Source: Treponema sp.
GTDB taxonomy: Bacteria; Spirochaetota; Spirochaetia; Treponematales; Treponemataceae
Assembly: GCA_024691105.1 (NCBI GenBank)
Contig: JAILNY010000035.1
Span: forward strand, 1-16,933
Length of the DNA stretch: 16,933 bases
Reading direction: 5' to 3'
The notes under the pieces were generated by a model. It ran no database searches and was not told the DNA's origin. It saw only the letters and a program-made list of their open reading frames with translations. The position numbers were made by a program, and so were the translations under genes. Of the stretch, positions 7,202 to 15,527 are shown one piece after another. Within the stretch, counting starts at the first letter, position 1. Each line of letters starts with the position of its first letter.

Positions 7202-8497
7202 ATGAATAAGAAATTTTTCAACCTAATAGTTATTTCAATATGTAGTATTTTTTTTGTTACATTAGTCGCAACAGGATGCTTTTTATATTCAGATTACAAG
7301 ACAGGGACTCAGGCAGCAGAAAAACGCTTTGAAAAATTGTTTAACCAGACAGAAAACATAGCCGCAAGATATCCTGCTGGCTCAGAAGATTTTAATAATG
7401 AATTTAACAAAGCCGTTGGAAGTCCTGAGTATTATTATTCACTCAGTCTTAAAACTTCATCAGTTGAAATTTACACATATCCTTCAGATCTTCAAAGCTC
7501 GGCAAAATCTTTTGTAATTACAAAATCAAGCCGTCTTACACAAGGTAATAACATAGACTTAACCTTGACAGCTTCTATTTACACACTGCCGTCATCAATT
7601 ATTTTTTCAAGAATTAAAATCGCCTTTATCATAATTCTTGCAGCAACTCTTTCTAGTGCGCTCTGTCTTATATACCTTTATGTAAGCGAAGGAAGTCCGT
7701 CAAAACCTAAAAAAGTTGTAGAAGAATATAACTCGTCAGACAGTCTTTTAGATGATGACTTAGACCTTCCGGAAGTAGATTCAGAAGAAGAATATAAAAT
7801 TGAATCTGAAGAAAAAACAGATGATGAATATAAAATCAATTTTGAAGAAGAGCCAGAAAAACAATCTTCAGAAAATAAAATTGAGACAGAAAGCGAAGCC
7901 TACTCTAAATCAGATATTCCTACCGAAACAGAAGAAAATAAAACACAGTCTTCGACTTCTTCTGCTCCTTCGCCTGCGCCAGAAGCAAATACGATTAGCA
8001 ATCTATTTAATACAAGTACAGGCTTCTGTTTTGAAAGCAATCTTCTTACAAGACTTGACAGCGAGCTTGCACGTGCTTCCAGCAGCCAGATTGAATTATC
8101 GCTTGTTCTTATTCAGATACCGGGCCTAAAACTTGACAGCGACTGCGGTGTAGAAGTTTGCAAGCGCATCCTTGAAATTTTCCATTACCGCGATATGCTT
8201 TTTGAATACAAGACAGACGGAATTGCCGTAATATTCAGTAACTCGGATATTGATAAGGCAATGGAAAGTTCTGAGACAATTTTTGCAGAAATCTGTTCAA
8301 TGTTACGAAAGCACGGCATTTCAACAAAGCCGTTATTCGGTATTGCATCTCGTTCATTACGCTTTATCTCAGGAGAGCGCCTTATGACAGAAGCAGAACA
8401 GGCATTACTCCATGCAAAAGAAGACCCGGCAAACCCGATTATCGCATTCCGTGTAAATCCAGAAAAGTACCGCAAATTTATGGCAAGTAAGTCGTAA
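7202..8497 (+). CDS. Two-TM protein with acidic linker and degenerate GGDEF domain (operon gene 5)
   Basis: The 431-aa protein has a membrane segment at about 8-29, an extracytoplasmic domain of about 108 residues (30-137), a second membrane segment (138-161), an acidic disordered linker (about 165-265) and a C-terminal domain (about 270-425). The C-terminal domain has the layout of a GGDEF domain: LTRLDSELARA, LSLVLIQI, then FEYKTDGIAVIF (334-345) where an active enzyme has RxGGDEF, and later LFGIAS and a helix with TEAEQALLHAK (396-406). Loss of the GG(D/E)EF residues means it should not make c-di-GMP; it may sense a ligand or act as a structural partner. It starts 6 nt after gene 4 with a poor Shine-Dalgarno, implying coupling. 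The linker motif SLLDDDLDLP (181-190) echoes the acidic protein of gene 1. Confidence 0.8.
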   Translation: MNKKFFNLIVISICSIFFVTLVATGCFLYSDYKTGTQAAEKRFEKLFNQTENIAARYPAGSEDFNNEFNKAVGSPEYYYSLSLKTSSVEIYTYPSDLQSSAKSFVITKSSRLTQGNNIDLTLTASIYTLPSSIIFSRIKIAFIIILAATLSSALCLIYLYVSEGSPSKPKKVVEEYNSSDSLLDDDLDLPEVDSEEEYKIESEEKTDDEYKINFEEEPEKQSSENKIETESEAYSKSDIPTETEENKTQSSTSSAPSPAPEANTISNLFNTSTGFCFESNLLTRLDSELARASSSQIELSLVLIQIPGLKLDSDCGVEVCKRILEIFHYRDMLFEYKTDGIAVIFSNSDIDKAMESSETIFAEICSMLRKHGISTKPLFGIASRSLRFISGERLMTEAEQALLHAKEDPANPIIAFRVNPEKYRKFMASKS

Positions 8498-8522
8498 TAA
8501 AAGCCGTGCTAGTTCTGCACAG
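8495..8522 (-). terminator. Weak candidate intrinsic terminator overlapping the TPR-lipoprotein stop codon
   Basis: On the minus strand CTGTGC pairs with GCACGG (6 bp, one G-U) around a 7-nt loop that contains the TAG stop of the TPR lipoprotein gene; CTTTTATTA follows. The stem is short and the U-run interrupted. It sits between two convergent operons, where a terminator is expected, but on the plus strand no U-tract follows. Confidence 0.35.
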
Positions 8523-9081
8523 ATGAATCAGTATTTCTTTCGTAGGCTTCTTTTAATGATTTAAGTTCCCCTGCATCGGGGAATTTTTTTTCTAAAAAGT
8601 CGAGATTCAGTTTTGCAGCTTCAAAATCCTTTGCGGCCATAAGAACACTTGTGTAATTTACAAGGAGATCCTTATCGTCCGGTTTTTCTAAAACAAGATT
8701 TTTATATAAAAGGCAGGCTTTTTTTGTGTCCCCTGACATTGCATAAAGATACGCAACAGAGGAACGCAAAGCCAAATTTTCAGGATCTTTTTTTAAGATA
8801 TTTTCAAATACTTCCCTTGCCTTTGAATACTGCTTATCCAGGGCATAGCAGCGGCCAACCTTGTAATACGCAGCATCGTGCAGGGATTTATCATTCATTG
8901 CAGTTTTATAAAACTCAATAGCCTTGGAATAGTTTTTGAGCTTTACATATTCTTCTGCGAGGTTGTAATACTCTGCATAAAGATTTTTTGTTTTTACCTG
9001 TTTTTCCCCCGGAACAAACACAGTATTTGTCGTGCAGGAAAAAAATATAAAACAAAATAAAACTGCAAAAAGTCTTTTCAT
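8509..9081 (-). CDS. TPR-repeat lipoprotein
   Basis: This 190-aa protein starts with a short lipoprotein signal peptide (MKRLFAVLFCFIFFSC); Cys16 with the preceding Phe-Phe-Ser is a spirochaete-type relaxed lipobox. The mature part is almost entirely tetratricopeptide repeats, about 35-65, 66-101, 102-136 and 137-170, with typical alternating helices and a Pro at repeat ends (KDPEN, EKPDD, KFPDA). TPR lipoproteins usually act as periplasmic-side adaptors for envelope assembly or secretion complexes; no partner is indicated. The ribosome binding site AAAGGCGG lies 5 nt upstream of the ATG. It is the last gene of the ileS-lipoprotein-upp cluster, 39 nt after upp, and its stop is 11 nt from the convergent stop of the degenerate-GGDEF gene. 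Confidence 0.85.
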   Translation of the reverse strand: MKRLFAVLFCFIFFSCTTNTVFVPGEKQVKTKNLYAEYYNLAEEYVKLKNYSKAIEFYKTAMNDKSLHDAAYYKVGRCYALDKQYSKAREVFENILKKDPENLALRSSVAYLYAMSGDTKKACLLYKNLVLEKPDDKDLLVNYTSVLMAAKDFEAAKLNLDFLEKKFPDAGELKSLKEAYERNTDSSVQN

Positions 9082-9120
9082 TTATCCGCCTTTAATTCAC
9101 CATAAAACGACTGAACAAAA

Positions 9121-10155
9121 TCAGCCGAGAACAGTTTTTTCAATCTCATAAAGCTGAGACTTATAAAGGCCAGAGATATTATGTCCGTAATCTGCAATAA
9201 GCTGAATCATATTGCGTGGAGCATCTTTTGTATCACAGCCGTTAAGACGGTCGCCCGCGTCACCAAGACCTGGCATAATGTAAGCTTTTTCGTTCATAAC
9301 AGGGTCCATCCAGAGTGTATAACATGTACAGTTTTCAAGAGCACGTGTTACACGGATAGAACCTTTGAGCGTAGAAATTGTATTAAAGAATGAAATTGAC
9401 TTTGGACGAACTCCCTGACTCTGAAGATATTTTACAACAGTAACAAGAGAACCACCTGTTGCGTTCATCGGGTCAGCAAAAATCAAATCTTTACCGTCAA
9501 GCTGTTCGAGGTTAAAGAAAGATTTATTCAAGTCCATGATGTATTCCATGTCAGACTCATTCTTTGTGTCATTGCGGCTTATCTTAAAAAGCGCAAATGG
9601 TGTTCTGTATTCGTGGCTTGAATATTCCTGGATTTCTTTTGACATAATCATACTTGGCAAAAGCGCACCACGGAGCATTACGCACATTACAGTGTTTTCA
9701 ATCTTATGGTCAATGTCAGGAATTTTATGAACAGCGTAGTTCTGAACAGGATAAGTTACCGGAGTCTTTACAACGATGTGTCCCTTTTTATCTGAGTGCT
9801 GGTCTGTATATGCCATGCGGAAAAGCATTTCGTATGCGCGCTGGCTGTAATACATAAACTCCTGGTGGTCAGTGCGTTCGTCGCGAAGCTTAGAAATTAC
9901 GCGTGAACATTCAGCATGAGCACCTTCTTCTGTAACAAAAGAATAAACTTTGATATTAGGATGCTTTGCGCAGATTTTCTGCATTTCGTGGCCGAGTTTA
10001 TCATAGCCTTCAATTATTTTTTCTTCGTTCTTCGGTTCAAAATATTTCATTGTGTCTTTGAACATTACTTCAAGACTTTTTAAATCCTGCATATCTTCGT
10101 TTGTAAGATATCCGTCAAGATCTTCTGCTTTTAAAATAATCTTATCTTCGGCCAT
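9121..10155 (-). CDS. upp: Uracil phosphoribosyltransferase with long N-terminal extension
   Basis: The enzyme joins uracil to PRPP to give UMP and pyrophosphate in pyrimidine salvage. The catalytic part (about 105-325) shows MLRGALLPSM (160-169), the PRPP-binding loop FADPMNATGGS (226-236) and the uracil-binding signature YIMPGLGDAGDRLNG (292-306), all standard for UPRT. At 344 aa it is well above the usual length of about 208-215 aa. The first roughly 100 residues form a charged, mostly helical extension with no recognised domain; it could serve oligomerisation or regulation. A strong AGGAG lies upstream of the ATG at 10155, so the extension is not an artefact of start choice. The gene follows the membrane lipoprotein gene by 13 nt in a probable four-gene operon headed by ileS. 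Confidence 0.92.
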   Translation of the reverse strand: MAEDKIILKAEDLDGYLTNEDMQDLKSLEVMFKDTMKYFEPKNEEKIIEGYDKLGHEMQKICAKHPNIKVYSFVTEEGAHAECSRVISKLRDERTDHQEFMYYSQRAYEMLFRMAYTDQHSDKKGHIVVKTPVTYPVQNYAVHKIPDIDHKIENTVMCVMLRGALLPSMIMSKEIQEYSSHEYRTPFALFKISRNDTKNESDMEYIMDLNKSFFNLEQLDGKDLIFADPMNATGGSLVTVVKYLQSQGVRPKSISFFNTISTLKGSIRVTRALENCTCYTLWMDPVMNEKAYIMPGLGDAGDRLNGCDTKDAPRNMIQLIADYGHNISGLYKSQLYEIEKTVLG

Positions 10156-10168
10156 TTATTTTCTCCTG

Positions 10169-11083
10169 TTATTTAGTAAACATATCAATAAGCTGTTTAG
10201 AACTGATATGAACTCCACTCAATTTAACGGTCTTTGAATCAACCATCTGCATTTCTGAATCTGTAAGTCCAAGGGCAAGAGTCAAAAGAGACATTGCAGG
10301 CTTAATATATTTTGGATCCTGAAAGTTAAGATCCAGTGTCAGGCCATATTTTGAATTTGCAAGTTTTGTAAATTCACCTTTAGCATAATTAAGCTTAAAG
10401 GTTTTTGAAGAAACTGCAGAGCCCAAAAGGTTTGACAAAAACGACTGCGGACGAACAATATAAAAATGAATTGCATTTGTATCAAAAGTTAGCCATTTGT
10501 ACAAATCTGAATCAAGCCAATCGGCTTTATATTCTTGTACAAAATCAACACAGCCGTTTGCAACCATTTCTTCAAAGGCATAATTTTTAATAAGCGGTAC
10601 AACGCTCTTAGAAATTAAGGCATTTCTTGAAGACGGAAACGCCATCTCAAGTGTATTTGAAGAATAATATTTGTACGGAGTATTTGTTCCGTAAACAGAA
10701 TCAAATTCTACAGTCTTTTCTGTATAACCGCTGCTTTTTAAAATCGCGGAAACAGAGTCCGGAATATTTGCATCACAAGAAATACAGACTCTTTTTTTGT
10801 CGGCCTTTGAACCAAACGATGCATAAACTGTATTCAGCTTTGAGACAATCATTTTTGCATCAGATTCAGAAACCCCGAGTTTTAAGCTTGAAATAAACTG
10901 TTCAAGTAAATCAGAATTCTCTTTTGCAGGAATGCTCAAGTATAAAGCTGCATCGTCATCAAGTACATCAAAAGCATTCACGCTCTCTAATGCTGTTACA
11001 GGAGCCGACTTACAGCCTGCAAAAAATGCGGCTGTAAGACATGCTGCTAAACACGCAGCAAGAACAAATACTGATTTACCCAA
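10169..11083 (-). CDS. Membrane lipoprotein, possible TP0453-like, TTG start preferred
   Basis: With a TTG start at 11083 the protein is 304 aa and begins MGKSVFVLAACLAACLTAAF, a compact signal peptide ending in a lipobox at Cys24 (Phe-Ala-Gly-Cys). This start lies 13 nt beyond the ileS stop with a GAGAG just upstream. Longer starts (TTG at 11143, ATG at 11134) overlap ileS by up to 47 nt and add an unusual basic tail, so I prefer 11083, though ATG 11134 is not excluded. The mature part has no recognised catalytic motif; it is alpha/beta with repeated amphipathic stretches. In T. pallidum, from memory, ileS (TP0452) is followed by TP0453, an outer-membrane-associated lipoprotein with amphipathic helices. 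The shared position suggests homology, which I could not test. It would sit on the periplasmic side of a membrane. Confidence 0.75.
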   Translation of the reverse strand: MGKSVFVLAACLAACLTAAFFAGCKSAPVTALESVNAFDVLDDDAALYLSIPAKENSDLLEQFISSLKLGVSESDAKMIVSKLNTVYASFGSKADKKRVCISCDANIPDSVSAILKSSGYTEKTVEFDSVYGTNTPYKYYSSNTLEMAFPSSRNALISKSVVPLIKNYAFEEMVANGCVDFVQEYKADWLDSDLYKWLTFDTNAIHFYIVRPQSFLSNLLGSAVSSKTFKLNYAKGEFTKLANSKYGLTLDLNFQDPKYIKPAMSLLTLALGLTDSEMQMVDSKTVKLSGVHISSKQLIDMFTK

Positions 11084-11096
11084 AAGACTCTCTACT

Positions 11097-14000
11097 CTAT
11101 TTTTTTTCAATTTTAATGCTCCATGTCTTATCATCTGCTTCAACTTTTACAGCTGACAAATCAGAACTTAATGCATCGCTCCAGTCTGCATTTACGGCAA
11201 GAACCTCGCCTTTGATAAAGTCTGCAAAACTTTCAAATGCAGATTTTAAGTCAGCATCCCCACCAACTGTAAGTGTGATGCGGTCAGTAACTTCAAAGCC
11301 GCTTTCTTTTCTGAGATTCTGAATACCGCGGATAAGATCACGTACGTAACCTTCTTTCTTAAGTTCATCAGTAATCTTTGTATCAAGACCAACTGTCAAA
11401 GTACCTTCATTGATAACTTTTACATCAGCCTTTTCGATACGGTCAACGATAATCTTGTCAGCAATCAAGTCTACAGTTTTGTCTGCAATTTCGATTGTAA
11501 GTTTTGCACCGTCAAGAATAGACTGAATTGCACGCTGTTCAAGATTTGCAATCTTTGCAGCAGCATCTTTCATCAACGAACCAAGCTCTTTTCCAAGAAC
11601 CTTAAAGTTTGCCTTTGCCTTATATTCAACAAGCTCATCTTCGCGCTCATGGAAAATTACATCCTTAACGTTAAGCTCTTCTTTGATAGAATCAAGCATT
11701 TCGGCAAGAACTTTCTTTTCTTCGTCATTGCGTGTAACAAGAGCAACGCTTGCAAGCGGCTGGCGGTTCTTTAAGTTGAACTGGTTACGAAGACTTCGTC
11801 CCATTGAGATAGCCTTCTGAACAGTTGCCATCTTAAACTCAAGATGCTCGTCGTGGAATTTTTCGTTATATACAGGATAATCTTCAAGGTGAACAGATTC
11901 TTTGTCTTCATCTGTTTTTAAGTTCTGCCACATCTGTTCTGTAATAAACGGAATAAATGGAGCGGCAACCTTTGCAAATGTTTTAAGCGATGTATACAAG
12001 GCTTCGTATGCTTCTGTCTTGTCGCTGTCGTTTTCGCTCTTCCAGAAGCGGCGGCGTGAACGGCGGATATACCAGTTATTAAGCTGATCGATGTAAGATA
12101 CGATAGGATCGATTGCCCCAGACAAATCGTAGTCTTCCATTGCTGTTGTAACGTTCTTTACAAGAGTCTGTGTTACAGACAAAATCCAGCGGTCAAGAGG
12201 ATTTTCCGGAAGCTTGTTGTCAAATGCATGACCTGTACAGGTAACCTTGTCGATATTTGCATAAGTTACAAAGAAGCTGTAACTGTTCCAGAGAGGAATG
12301 ATGATATTCTTAAGAACTTCGCGTACACCTTCATCGCTGTAGCGAAGATCGTCTGCCTTAACTACTGATGAGTGAATTAAGAAAAGACGAAGGGCGTCGG
12401 CACTGTACTGATTGATTGCATCAACAGGGTCTGTATAGTTACGGAGCGACTTTGACATCTTGCGTCCGTCAGATGCAAGAACAAGTCCGTTTACGATACA
12501 ATTTTTAAATGCAGGTTTATCAAACAAGTGACTTGCAAGAATTGTTAATGTATAGAACCATCCGCGAGTCTGATCAAGACCTTCTGAAATAAAATCTGCC
12601 GGAAAGTGCTTTTCAAAATATTCTTTATTTTCAAACGGATAATGGTTCTGAGCGTAAGGCATTGAACCAGATTCAAACCAGCAGTCAAATACTTCCGGAA
12701 TACGGTGCATTGTCTTACCGCACTTTGGACATTTGATTGTAATGTTATCTACAAACTGTTTGTGCAAGTCTTCAGGGTAAACGCCTGAAAGGTCTTTAAG
12801 TTCCTGGCGTGAACCTACGCAGAGAGTGTGATTGCAGTCAGGATCTTCGCATCTCCAGATTGGAATCGGGTTACCCCAGTAGCGGTTACGGCTTACAGCC
12901 CAGTCACGGCTTCCGGCTAGCCACTTACCAAAGCGGCCTTCTTTAATGTGAGAAGGCTGCCACTTAATCTGGCTGTTTGCTTTTAAGAGTGCATCGTGAT
13001 GGTCAGCAACTTTTACAAACCATGAACCGATTCCGCGATAGATAAGCGGACTTGAACATCTCCAGCAATGAGGGTAATTATGCATGTGCTGCTCTTTTTT
13101 AATTAACTTACCTTCTTTTTTAAGACGGTCCATAATGTCTTTATCGCAGTCTTTTACAAAGCGACCTGTATAATCAGGAACGGCTTTTGTAAACTTACAT
13201 TCAGCATCAATTGGTTCAACTTCAGGTACACCTGAACCGGCAAATACTTTGTGGTCGTCTTCACCAAAAGCTGGAGCAATATGAACAATACCTGTACCGT
13301 CTTCTGTTGTAACGTATTCAGCATTGAACATACGGAATGCACCTTCTGTGCATTTAAGGCCAGAATCCTGTTCACATTTTGCAGGATCTGCGTAGTCTGC
13401 AAAATATGGGAAGAGCGGTTCGTAGCGTGCACCGATAAAATCTTTACCTTTGTGGCGATAAATGATTTCGTAATCTTCGGCATTTTTGTAATATGCGCTA
13501 AGACGTGCTTCTGCAAAAATGTAAAAGTCACCAGATTCTTTATCTTTGATTTTTACGTAATCTACTTCTGGTCCCATACAAAGACCAAGGTTAGAAGGCA
13601 ATGTCCATGGAGTTGTTGTCCATGCAATAAAATATGTATGACCGTTTGTCATGTCAGGGTCATCGATTGCGGCCGGCGCTTTAGTAATCTTAAAGCGTAC
13701 TGTAACAGTCATGTCGTTAACGTCTTTATAGCCCTGAGCAAGCTCGTGAGTAGAAAGAACAGTTGAACAGCGTGGACAATATGGAAGAATGTATTTTCCT
13801 TCGTAGATAAGACCTTTGTCCCAGAGTGATTTTGCAACCCACCAGATTGATTCCATGTAATCCGGCTGCATGGTTTTGTAGTCGTTGTCAAAGTCAACCC
13901 AACGTCCCATGCGTGTAATTGTCTTACGCCATTCTGATGTATATTTTAATACGGATGCACGGCACTTGTCGTTAAAGTTTGCAATTCCGTAATCTTCAAT

Positions 14001-14321
14001 TTCGTGCTTAGAGTTAAGGCCAAGTTCTTTTTCGATAAGGTTTTCTACAGGGAGACCGTGACAGTCCCATCCAAAACGACGCTCTACCTTTTTGCCTTTC
14101 ATTGTCTGGTAGCGCGGAATTATATCTTTAATTGTAGAAGGAATAAAGTGACCAAAGTGTGGAAGTCCTGTTGCAAACGGAGGACCATCATAAAATACAA
14201 AGTCTTCAGCGCCTTCTCTCTGGCTTACTGATTTTTTAAATGTGTCATTTTTTTTCCAAAACTCTAAAACTTCTTCTTCCTGCTTTGGAAAATTTGCTTT
14301 TGGGTCTACGCTCTTGTACAA
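11097..14321 (-). CDS. ileS: Isoleucyl-tRNA synthetase, eukaryote-like (IleS2) type
   Basis: The 1074-aa class I synthetase charges tRNA-Ile with isoleucine. It shows DGPPFATG (45-52), the HIGH-equivalent HFGH (55-58), a large editing insertion, Cys pairs CPRC (182-185) and CPKC (531-534) plus a Cys-rich WRCEDPDC segment between them, GLDQTRGWFYTL before the catalytic C-terminal half, and KMSKS (621-625), followed by the anticodon-binding domain. Length and the absence of the short bacterial C-terminal zinc tail fit the type 2 (eukaryote-like) form, a class known for low sensitivity to mupirocin. The start is TTG at 14321, supported by AAGAGG about 7 nt upstream and by the next Met (residue 73-74) lying after the HIGH motif. 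Two TATAAT elements lie upstream. It heads the cluster with the lipoprotein, upp and the TPR lipoprotein. Confidence 0.97.
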   Translation of the reverse strand: MYKSVDPKANFPKQEEEVLEFWKKNDTFKKSVSQREGAEDFVFYDGPPFATGLPHFGHFIPSTIKDIIPRYQTMKGKKVERRFGWDCHGLPVENLIEKELGLNSKHEIEDYGIANFNDKCRASVLKYTSEWRKTITRMGRWVDFDNDYKTMQPDYMESIWWVAKSLWDKGLIYEGKYILPYCPRCSTVLSTHELAQGYKDVNDMTVTVRFKITKAPAAIDDPDMTNGHTYFIAWTTTPWTLPSNLGLCMGPEVDYVKIKDKESGDFYIFAEARLSAYYKNAEDYEIIYRHKGKDFIGARYEPLFPYFADYADPAKCEQDSGLKCTEGAFRMFNAEYVTTEDGTGIVHIAPAFGEDDHKVFAGSGVPEVEPIDAECKFTKAVPDYTGRFVKDCDKDIMDRLKKEGKLIKKEQHMHNYPHCWRCSSPLIYRGIGSWFVKVADHHDALLKANSQIKWQPSHIKEGRFGKWLAGSRDWAVSRNRYWGNPIPIWRCEDPDCNHTLCVGSRQELKDLSGVYPEDLHKQFVDNITIKCPKCGKTMHRIPEVFDCWFESGSMPYAQNHYPFENKEYFEKHFPADFISEGLDQTRGWFYTLTILASHLFDKPAFKNCIVNGLVLASDGRKMSKSLRNYTDPVDAINQYSADALRLFLIHSSVVKADDLRYSDEGVREVLKNIIIPLWNSYSFFVTYANIDKVTCTGHAFDNKLPENPLDRWILSVTQTLVKNVTTAMEDYDLSGAIDPIVSYIDQLNNWYIRRSRRRFWKSENDSDKTEAYEALYTSLKTFAKVAAPFIPFITEQMWQNLKTDEDKESVHLEDYPVYNEKFHDEHLEFKMATVQKAISMGRSLRNQFNLKNRQPLASVALVTRNDEEKKVLAEMLDSIKEELNVKDVIFHEREDELVEYKAKANFKVLGKELGSLMKDAAAKIANLEQRAIQSILDGAKLTIEIADKTVDLIADKIIVDRIEKADVKVINEGTLTVGLDTKITDELKKEGYVRDLIRGIQNLRKESGFEVTDRITLTVGGDADLKSAFESFADFIKGEVLAVNADWSDALSSDLSAVKVEADDKTWSIKIEKK

Positions 14322-14351
14322 AATAAAACCTCTTAAATTTATCTAGCTTAC

Positions 14352-14377
14352 ATTATAAGCGAATTTTATAAATTATA
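14352..14377 (-). promoter_or_regulatory. Candidate promoter region of ileS (two TATAAT elements)
   Basis: Read on the minus strand, TATAAT occurs at 14377-14372 and again at 14357-14352, about 30-50 nt upstream of the TTG start. No strong -35 hexamer is seen for either. The leader would be only about 20-45 nt, so there is no room for a T-box or similar attenuator between promoter and gene. Confidence 0.4.
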
Positions 14378-14416
14378 CCGAAAAGCAAGAAAAGTTTCTA
14401 CTATGTGGGTTTGGCA

Positions 14417-15523
14417 TTATGTATACTGTTTGTAAATCTGGGCCATACGGGAAAGAGCGAGGTCTAAAGAATATTTTTTAGAGTATTCTACCCCAGTCTG
14501 CCCCATACGCTTTCTAAGTTCCTTGTCATCGTGCATTTTTATAAGCAACTCTGCCATTTGATCTGCATTATCAGGATCAAATAAAAAGCCGTTTTCACCA
14601 TCTTTAATAAGAGAGTCGTGTCCTCGGTTATGGCTGCATAAAACAGGAATTCCACAAGCCATGGCTTCGATAATATTTACCGGTAATCCCTCTCTTAAAC
14701 TTGCAGAAAAGGCTACATCGCTCATAGAAGTAAACTTATCTACGTCTGTGCGATAGCCCATTAAAACTGCAGAGTCTGAAATCCCAAGATGTGCAATTTG
14801 TTCGCGCGCTAATGGCAAAGTTTCTTTTCCAATAAAGAGAACTTTTAATTCAGGAATCGATTTTAAAAGATCTGGAATTTTATTAATTAAAAGCAATTGA
14901 TTCTTGTTTTTATTAAGTTCAGCTACAACTGTAACAATAAACTGACTGTCAGAAAAACCAAGCTCTTTTCTGAGTAAAGATTTCTTTTTGTCGGTGCACT
15001 TACAGAATCTTGATAAATCAACACCTACTCCATCAATATATTCAACAGGACAATAAAAAGATTTTGAAGCACGGTTATAATCTTCGTGATTTATAGTTAC
15101 AACAGCATCGCAATATTTTGAAAGCCATTTCTCAACCGGGTAATACAACATCCAGTTTAAAAGCGGTGCCCCTTTATAAAAATGAAATCCATGCGCTGTA
15201 TAAATAATCTTTACATTACCAGATTTCCATAATTTACGGGCAGCCAGACGGGCAAAAAGACCGCCCATCGGAGTATGACAATGAATAACATCATACTGGT
15301 TCTGATAAACAATTTTTTTAAACTGCTTATATGCTGTAAAGTTTTTTAAACTGAATGGACTACGTGCCATACAGATTGAATACTGGTTATCACAGTCTAA
15401 AACAGACTCTTCGCCCGCAGAACAATAATCTACCTGCCAGCCCTGCTGCTTAAACCATCTCATAAACGGCCGGTTAAATTTAGAAAAATTAGCTGTATTG
15501 GAAATAAAAAGGATTTTTTTCAT
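14417..15523 (-). CDS. Glycosyltransferase family 4 (GT-B) protein
   Basis: The 368-aa protein has the GT4 layout. Its N-terminal Rossmann domain starts MKKILFISNTANF and contains DVIHCHTPMGG (78-88) and YTAHGFHFYKG (108-118). The C-terminal nucleotide-sugar domain has the E-x7-E element REGLPVNIIEAMACGIPV (E278, E286) and NGFLFDP (311-317). Such EpsD/CapM-like enzymes transfer a sugar from a nucleotide donor to a lipid-linked acceptor at the cytoplasmic face of the membrane during surface-polysaccharide synthesis; donor and acceptor cannot be read from sequence. Its ATG follows the GT2 stop by 4 nt, with an AAGAGA-type ribosome binding site inside the upstream gene, so it is co-transcribed and the last gene of the cluster. 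No convincing terminator is seen between its stop and the ileS promoter. Confidence 0.93.
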   Translation of the reverse strand: MKKILFISNTANFSKFNRPFMRWFKQQGWQVDYCSAGEESVLDCDNQYSICMARSPFSLKNFTAYKQFKKIVYQNQYDVIHCHTPMGGLFARLAARKLWKSGNVKIIYTAHGFHFYKGAPLLNWMLYYPVEKWLSKYCDAVVTINHEDYNRASKSFYCPVEYIDGVGVDLSRFCKCTDKKKSLLRKELGFSDSQFIVTVVAELNKNKNQLLLINKIPDLLKSIPELKVLFIGKETLPLAREQIAHLGISDSAVLMGYRTDVDKFTSMSDVAFSASLREGLPVNIIEAMACGIPVLCSHNRGHDSLIKDGENGFLFDPDNADQMAELLIKMHDDKELRKRMGQTGVEYSKKYSLDLALSRMAQIYKQYT

Positions 15524-15527
15524 ATAT

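Noticed and set aside
11084..11143. Longer N-terminus of the lipoprotein starting at TTG 11143
   Set aside because: Overlaps ileS by 47 nt and adds a 20-residue basic tail before a complete signal peptide; TTG 11083 is more plausible, although ATG 11134 remains possible.
10932..11322. Plus-strand open frames across the ileS-lipoprotein junction
   Set aside because: Antisense to two well-supported genes, with no plausible start signals.
13251..13766. 171-codon plus-strand open frame opposite ileS
   Set aside because: Lies wholly opposite a conserved ileS region; Cys/Phe-rich translation with no family resemblance.
14322..14416. Possible T-box or other riboswitch upstream of ileS
   Set aside because: The intergenic space is 95 nt and the likely leader under 50 nt, with no T-box sequence or stem structure.
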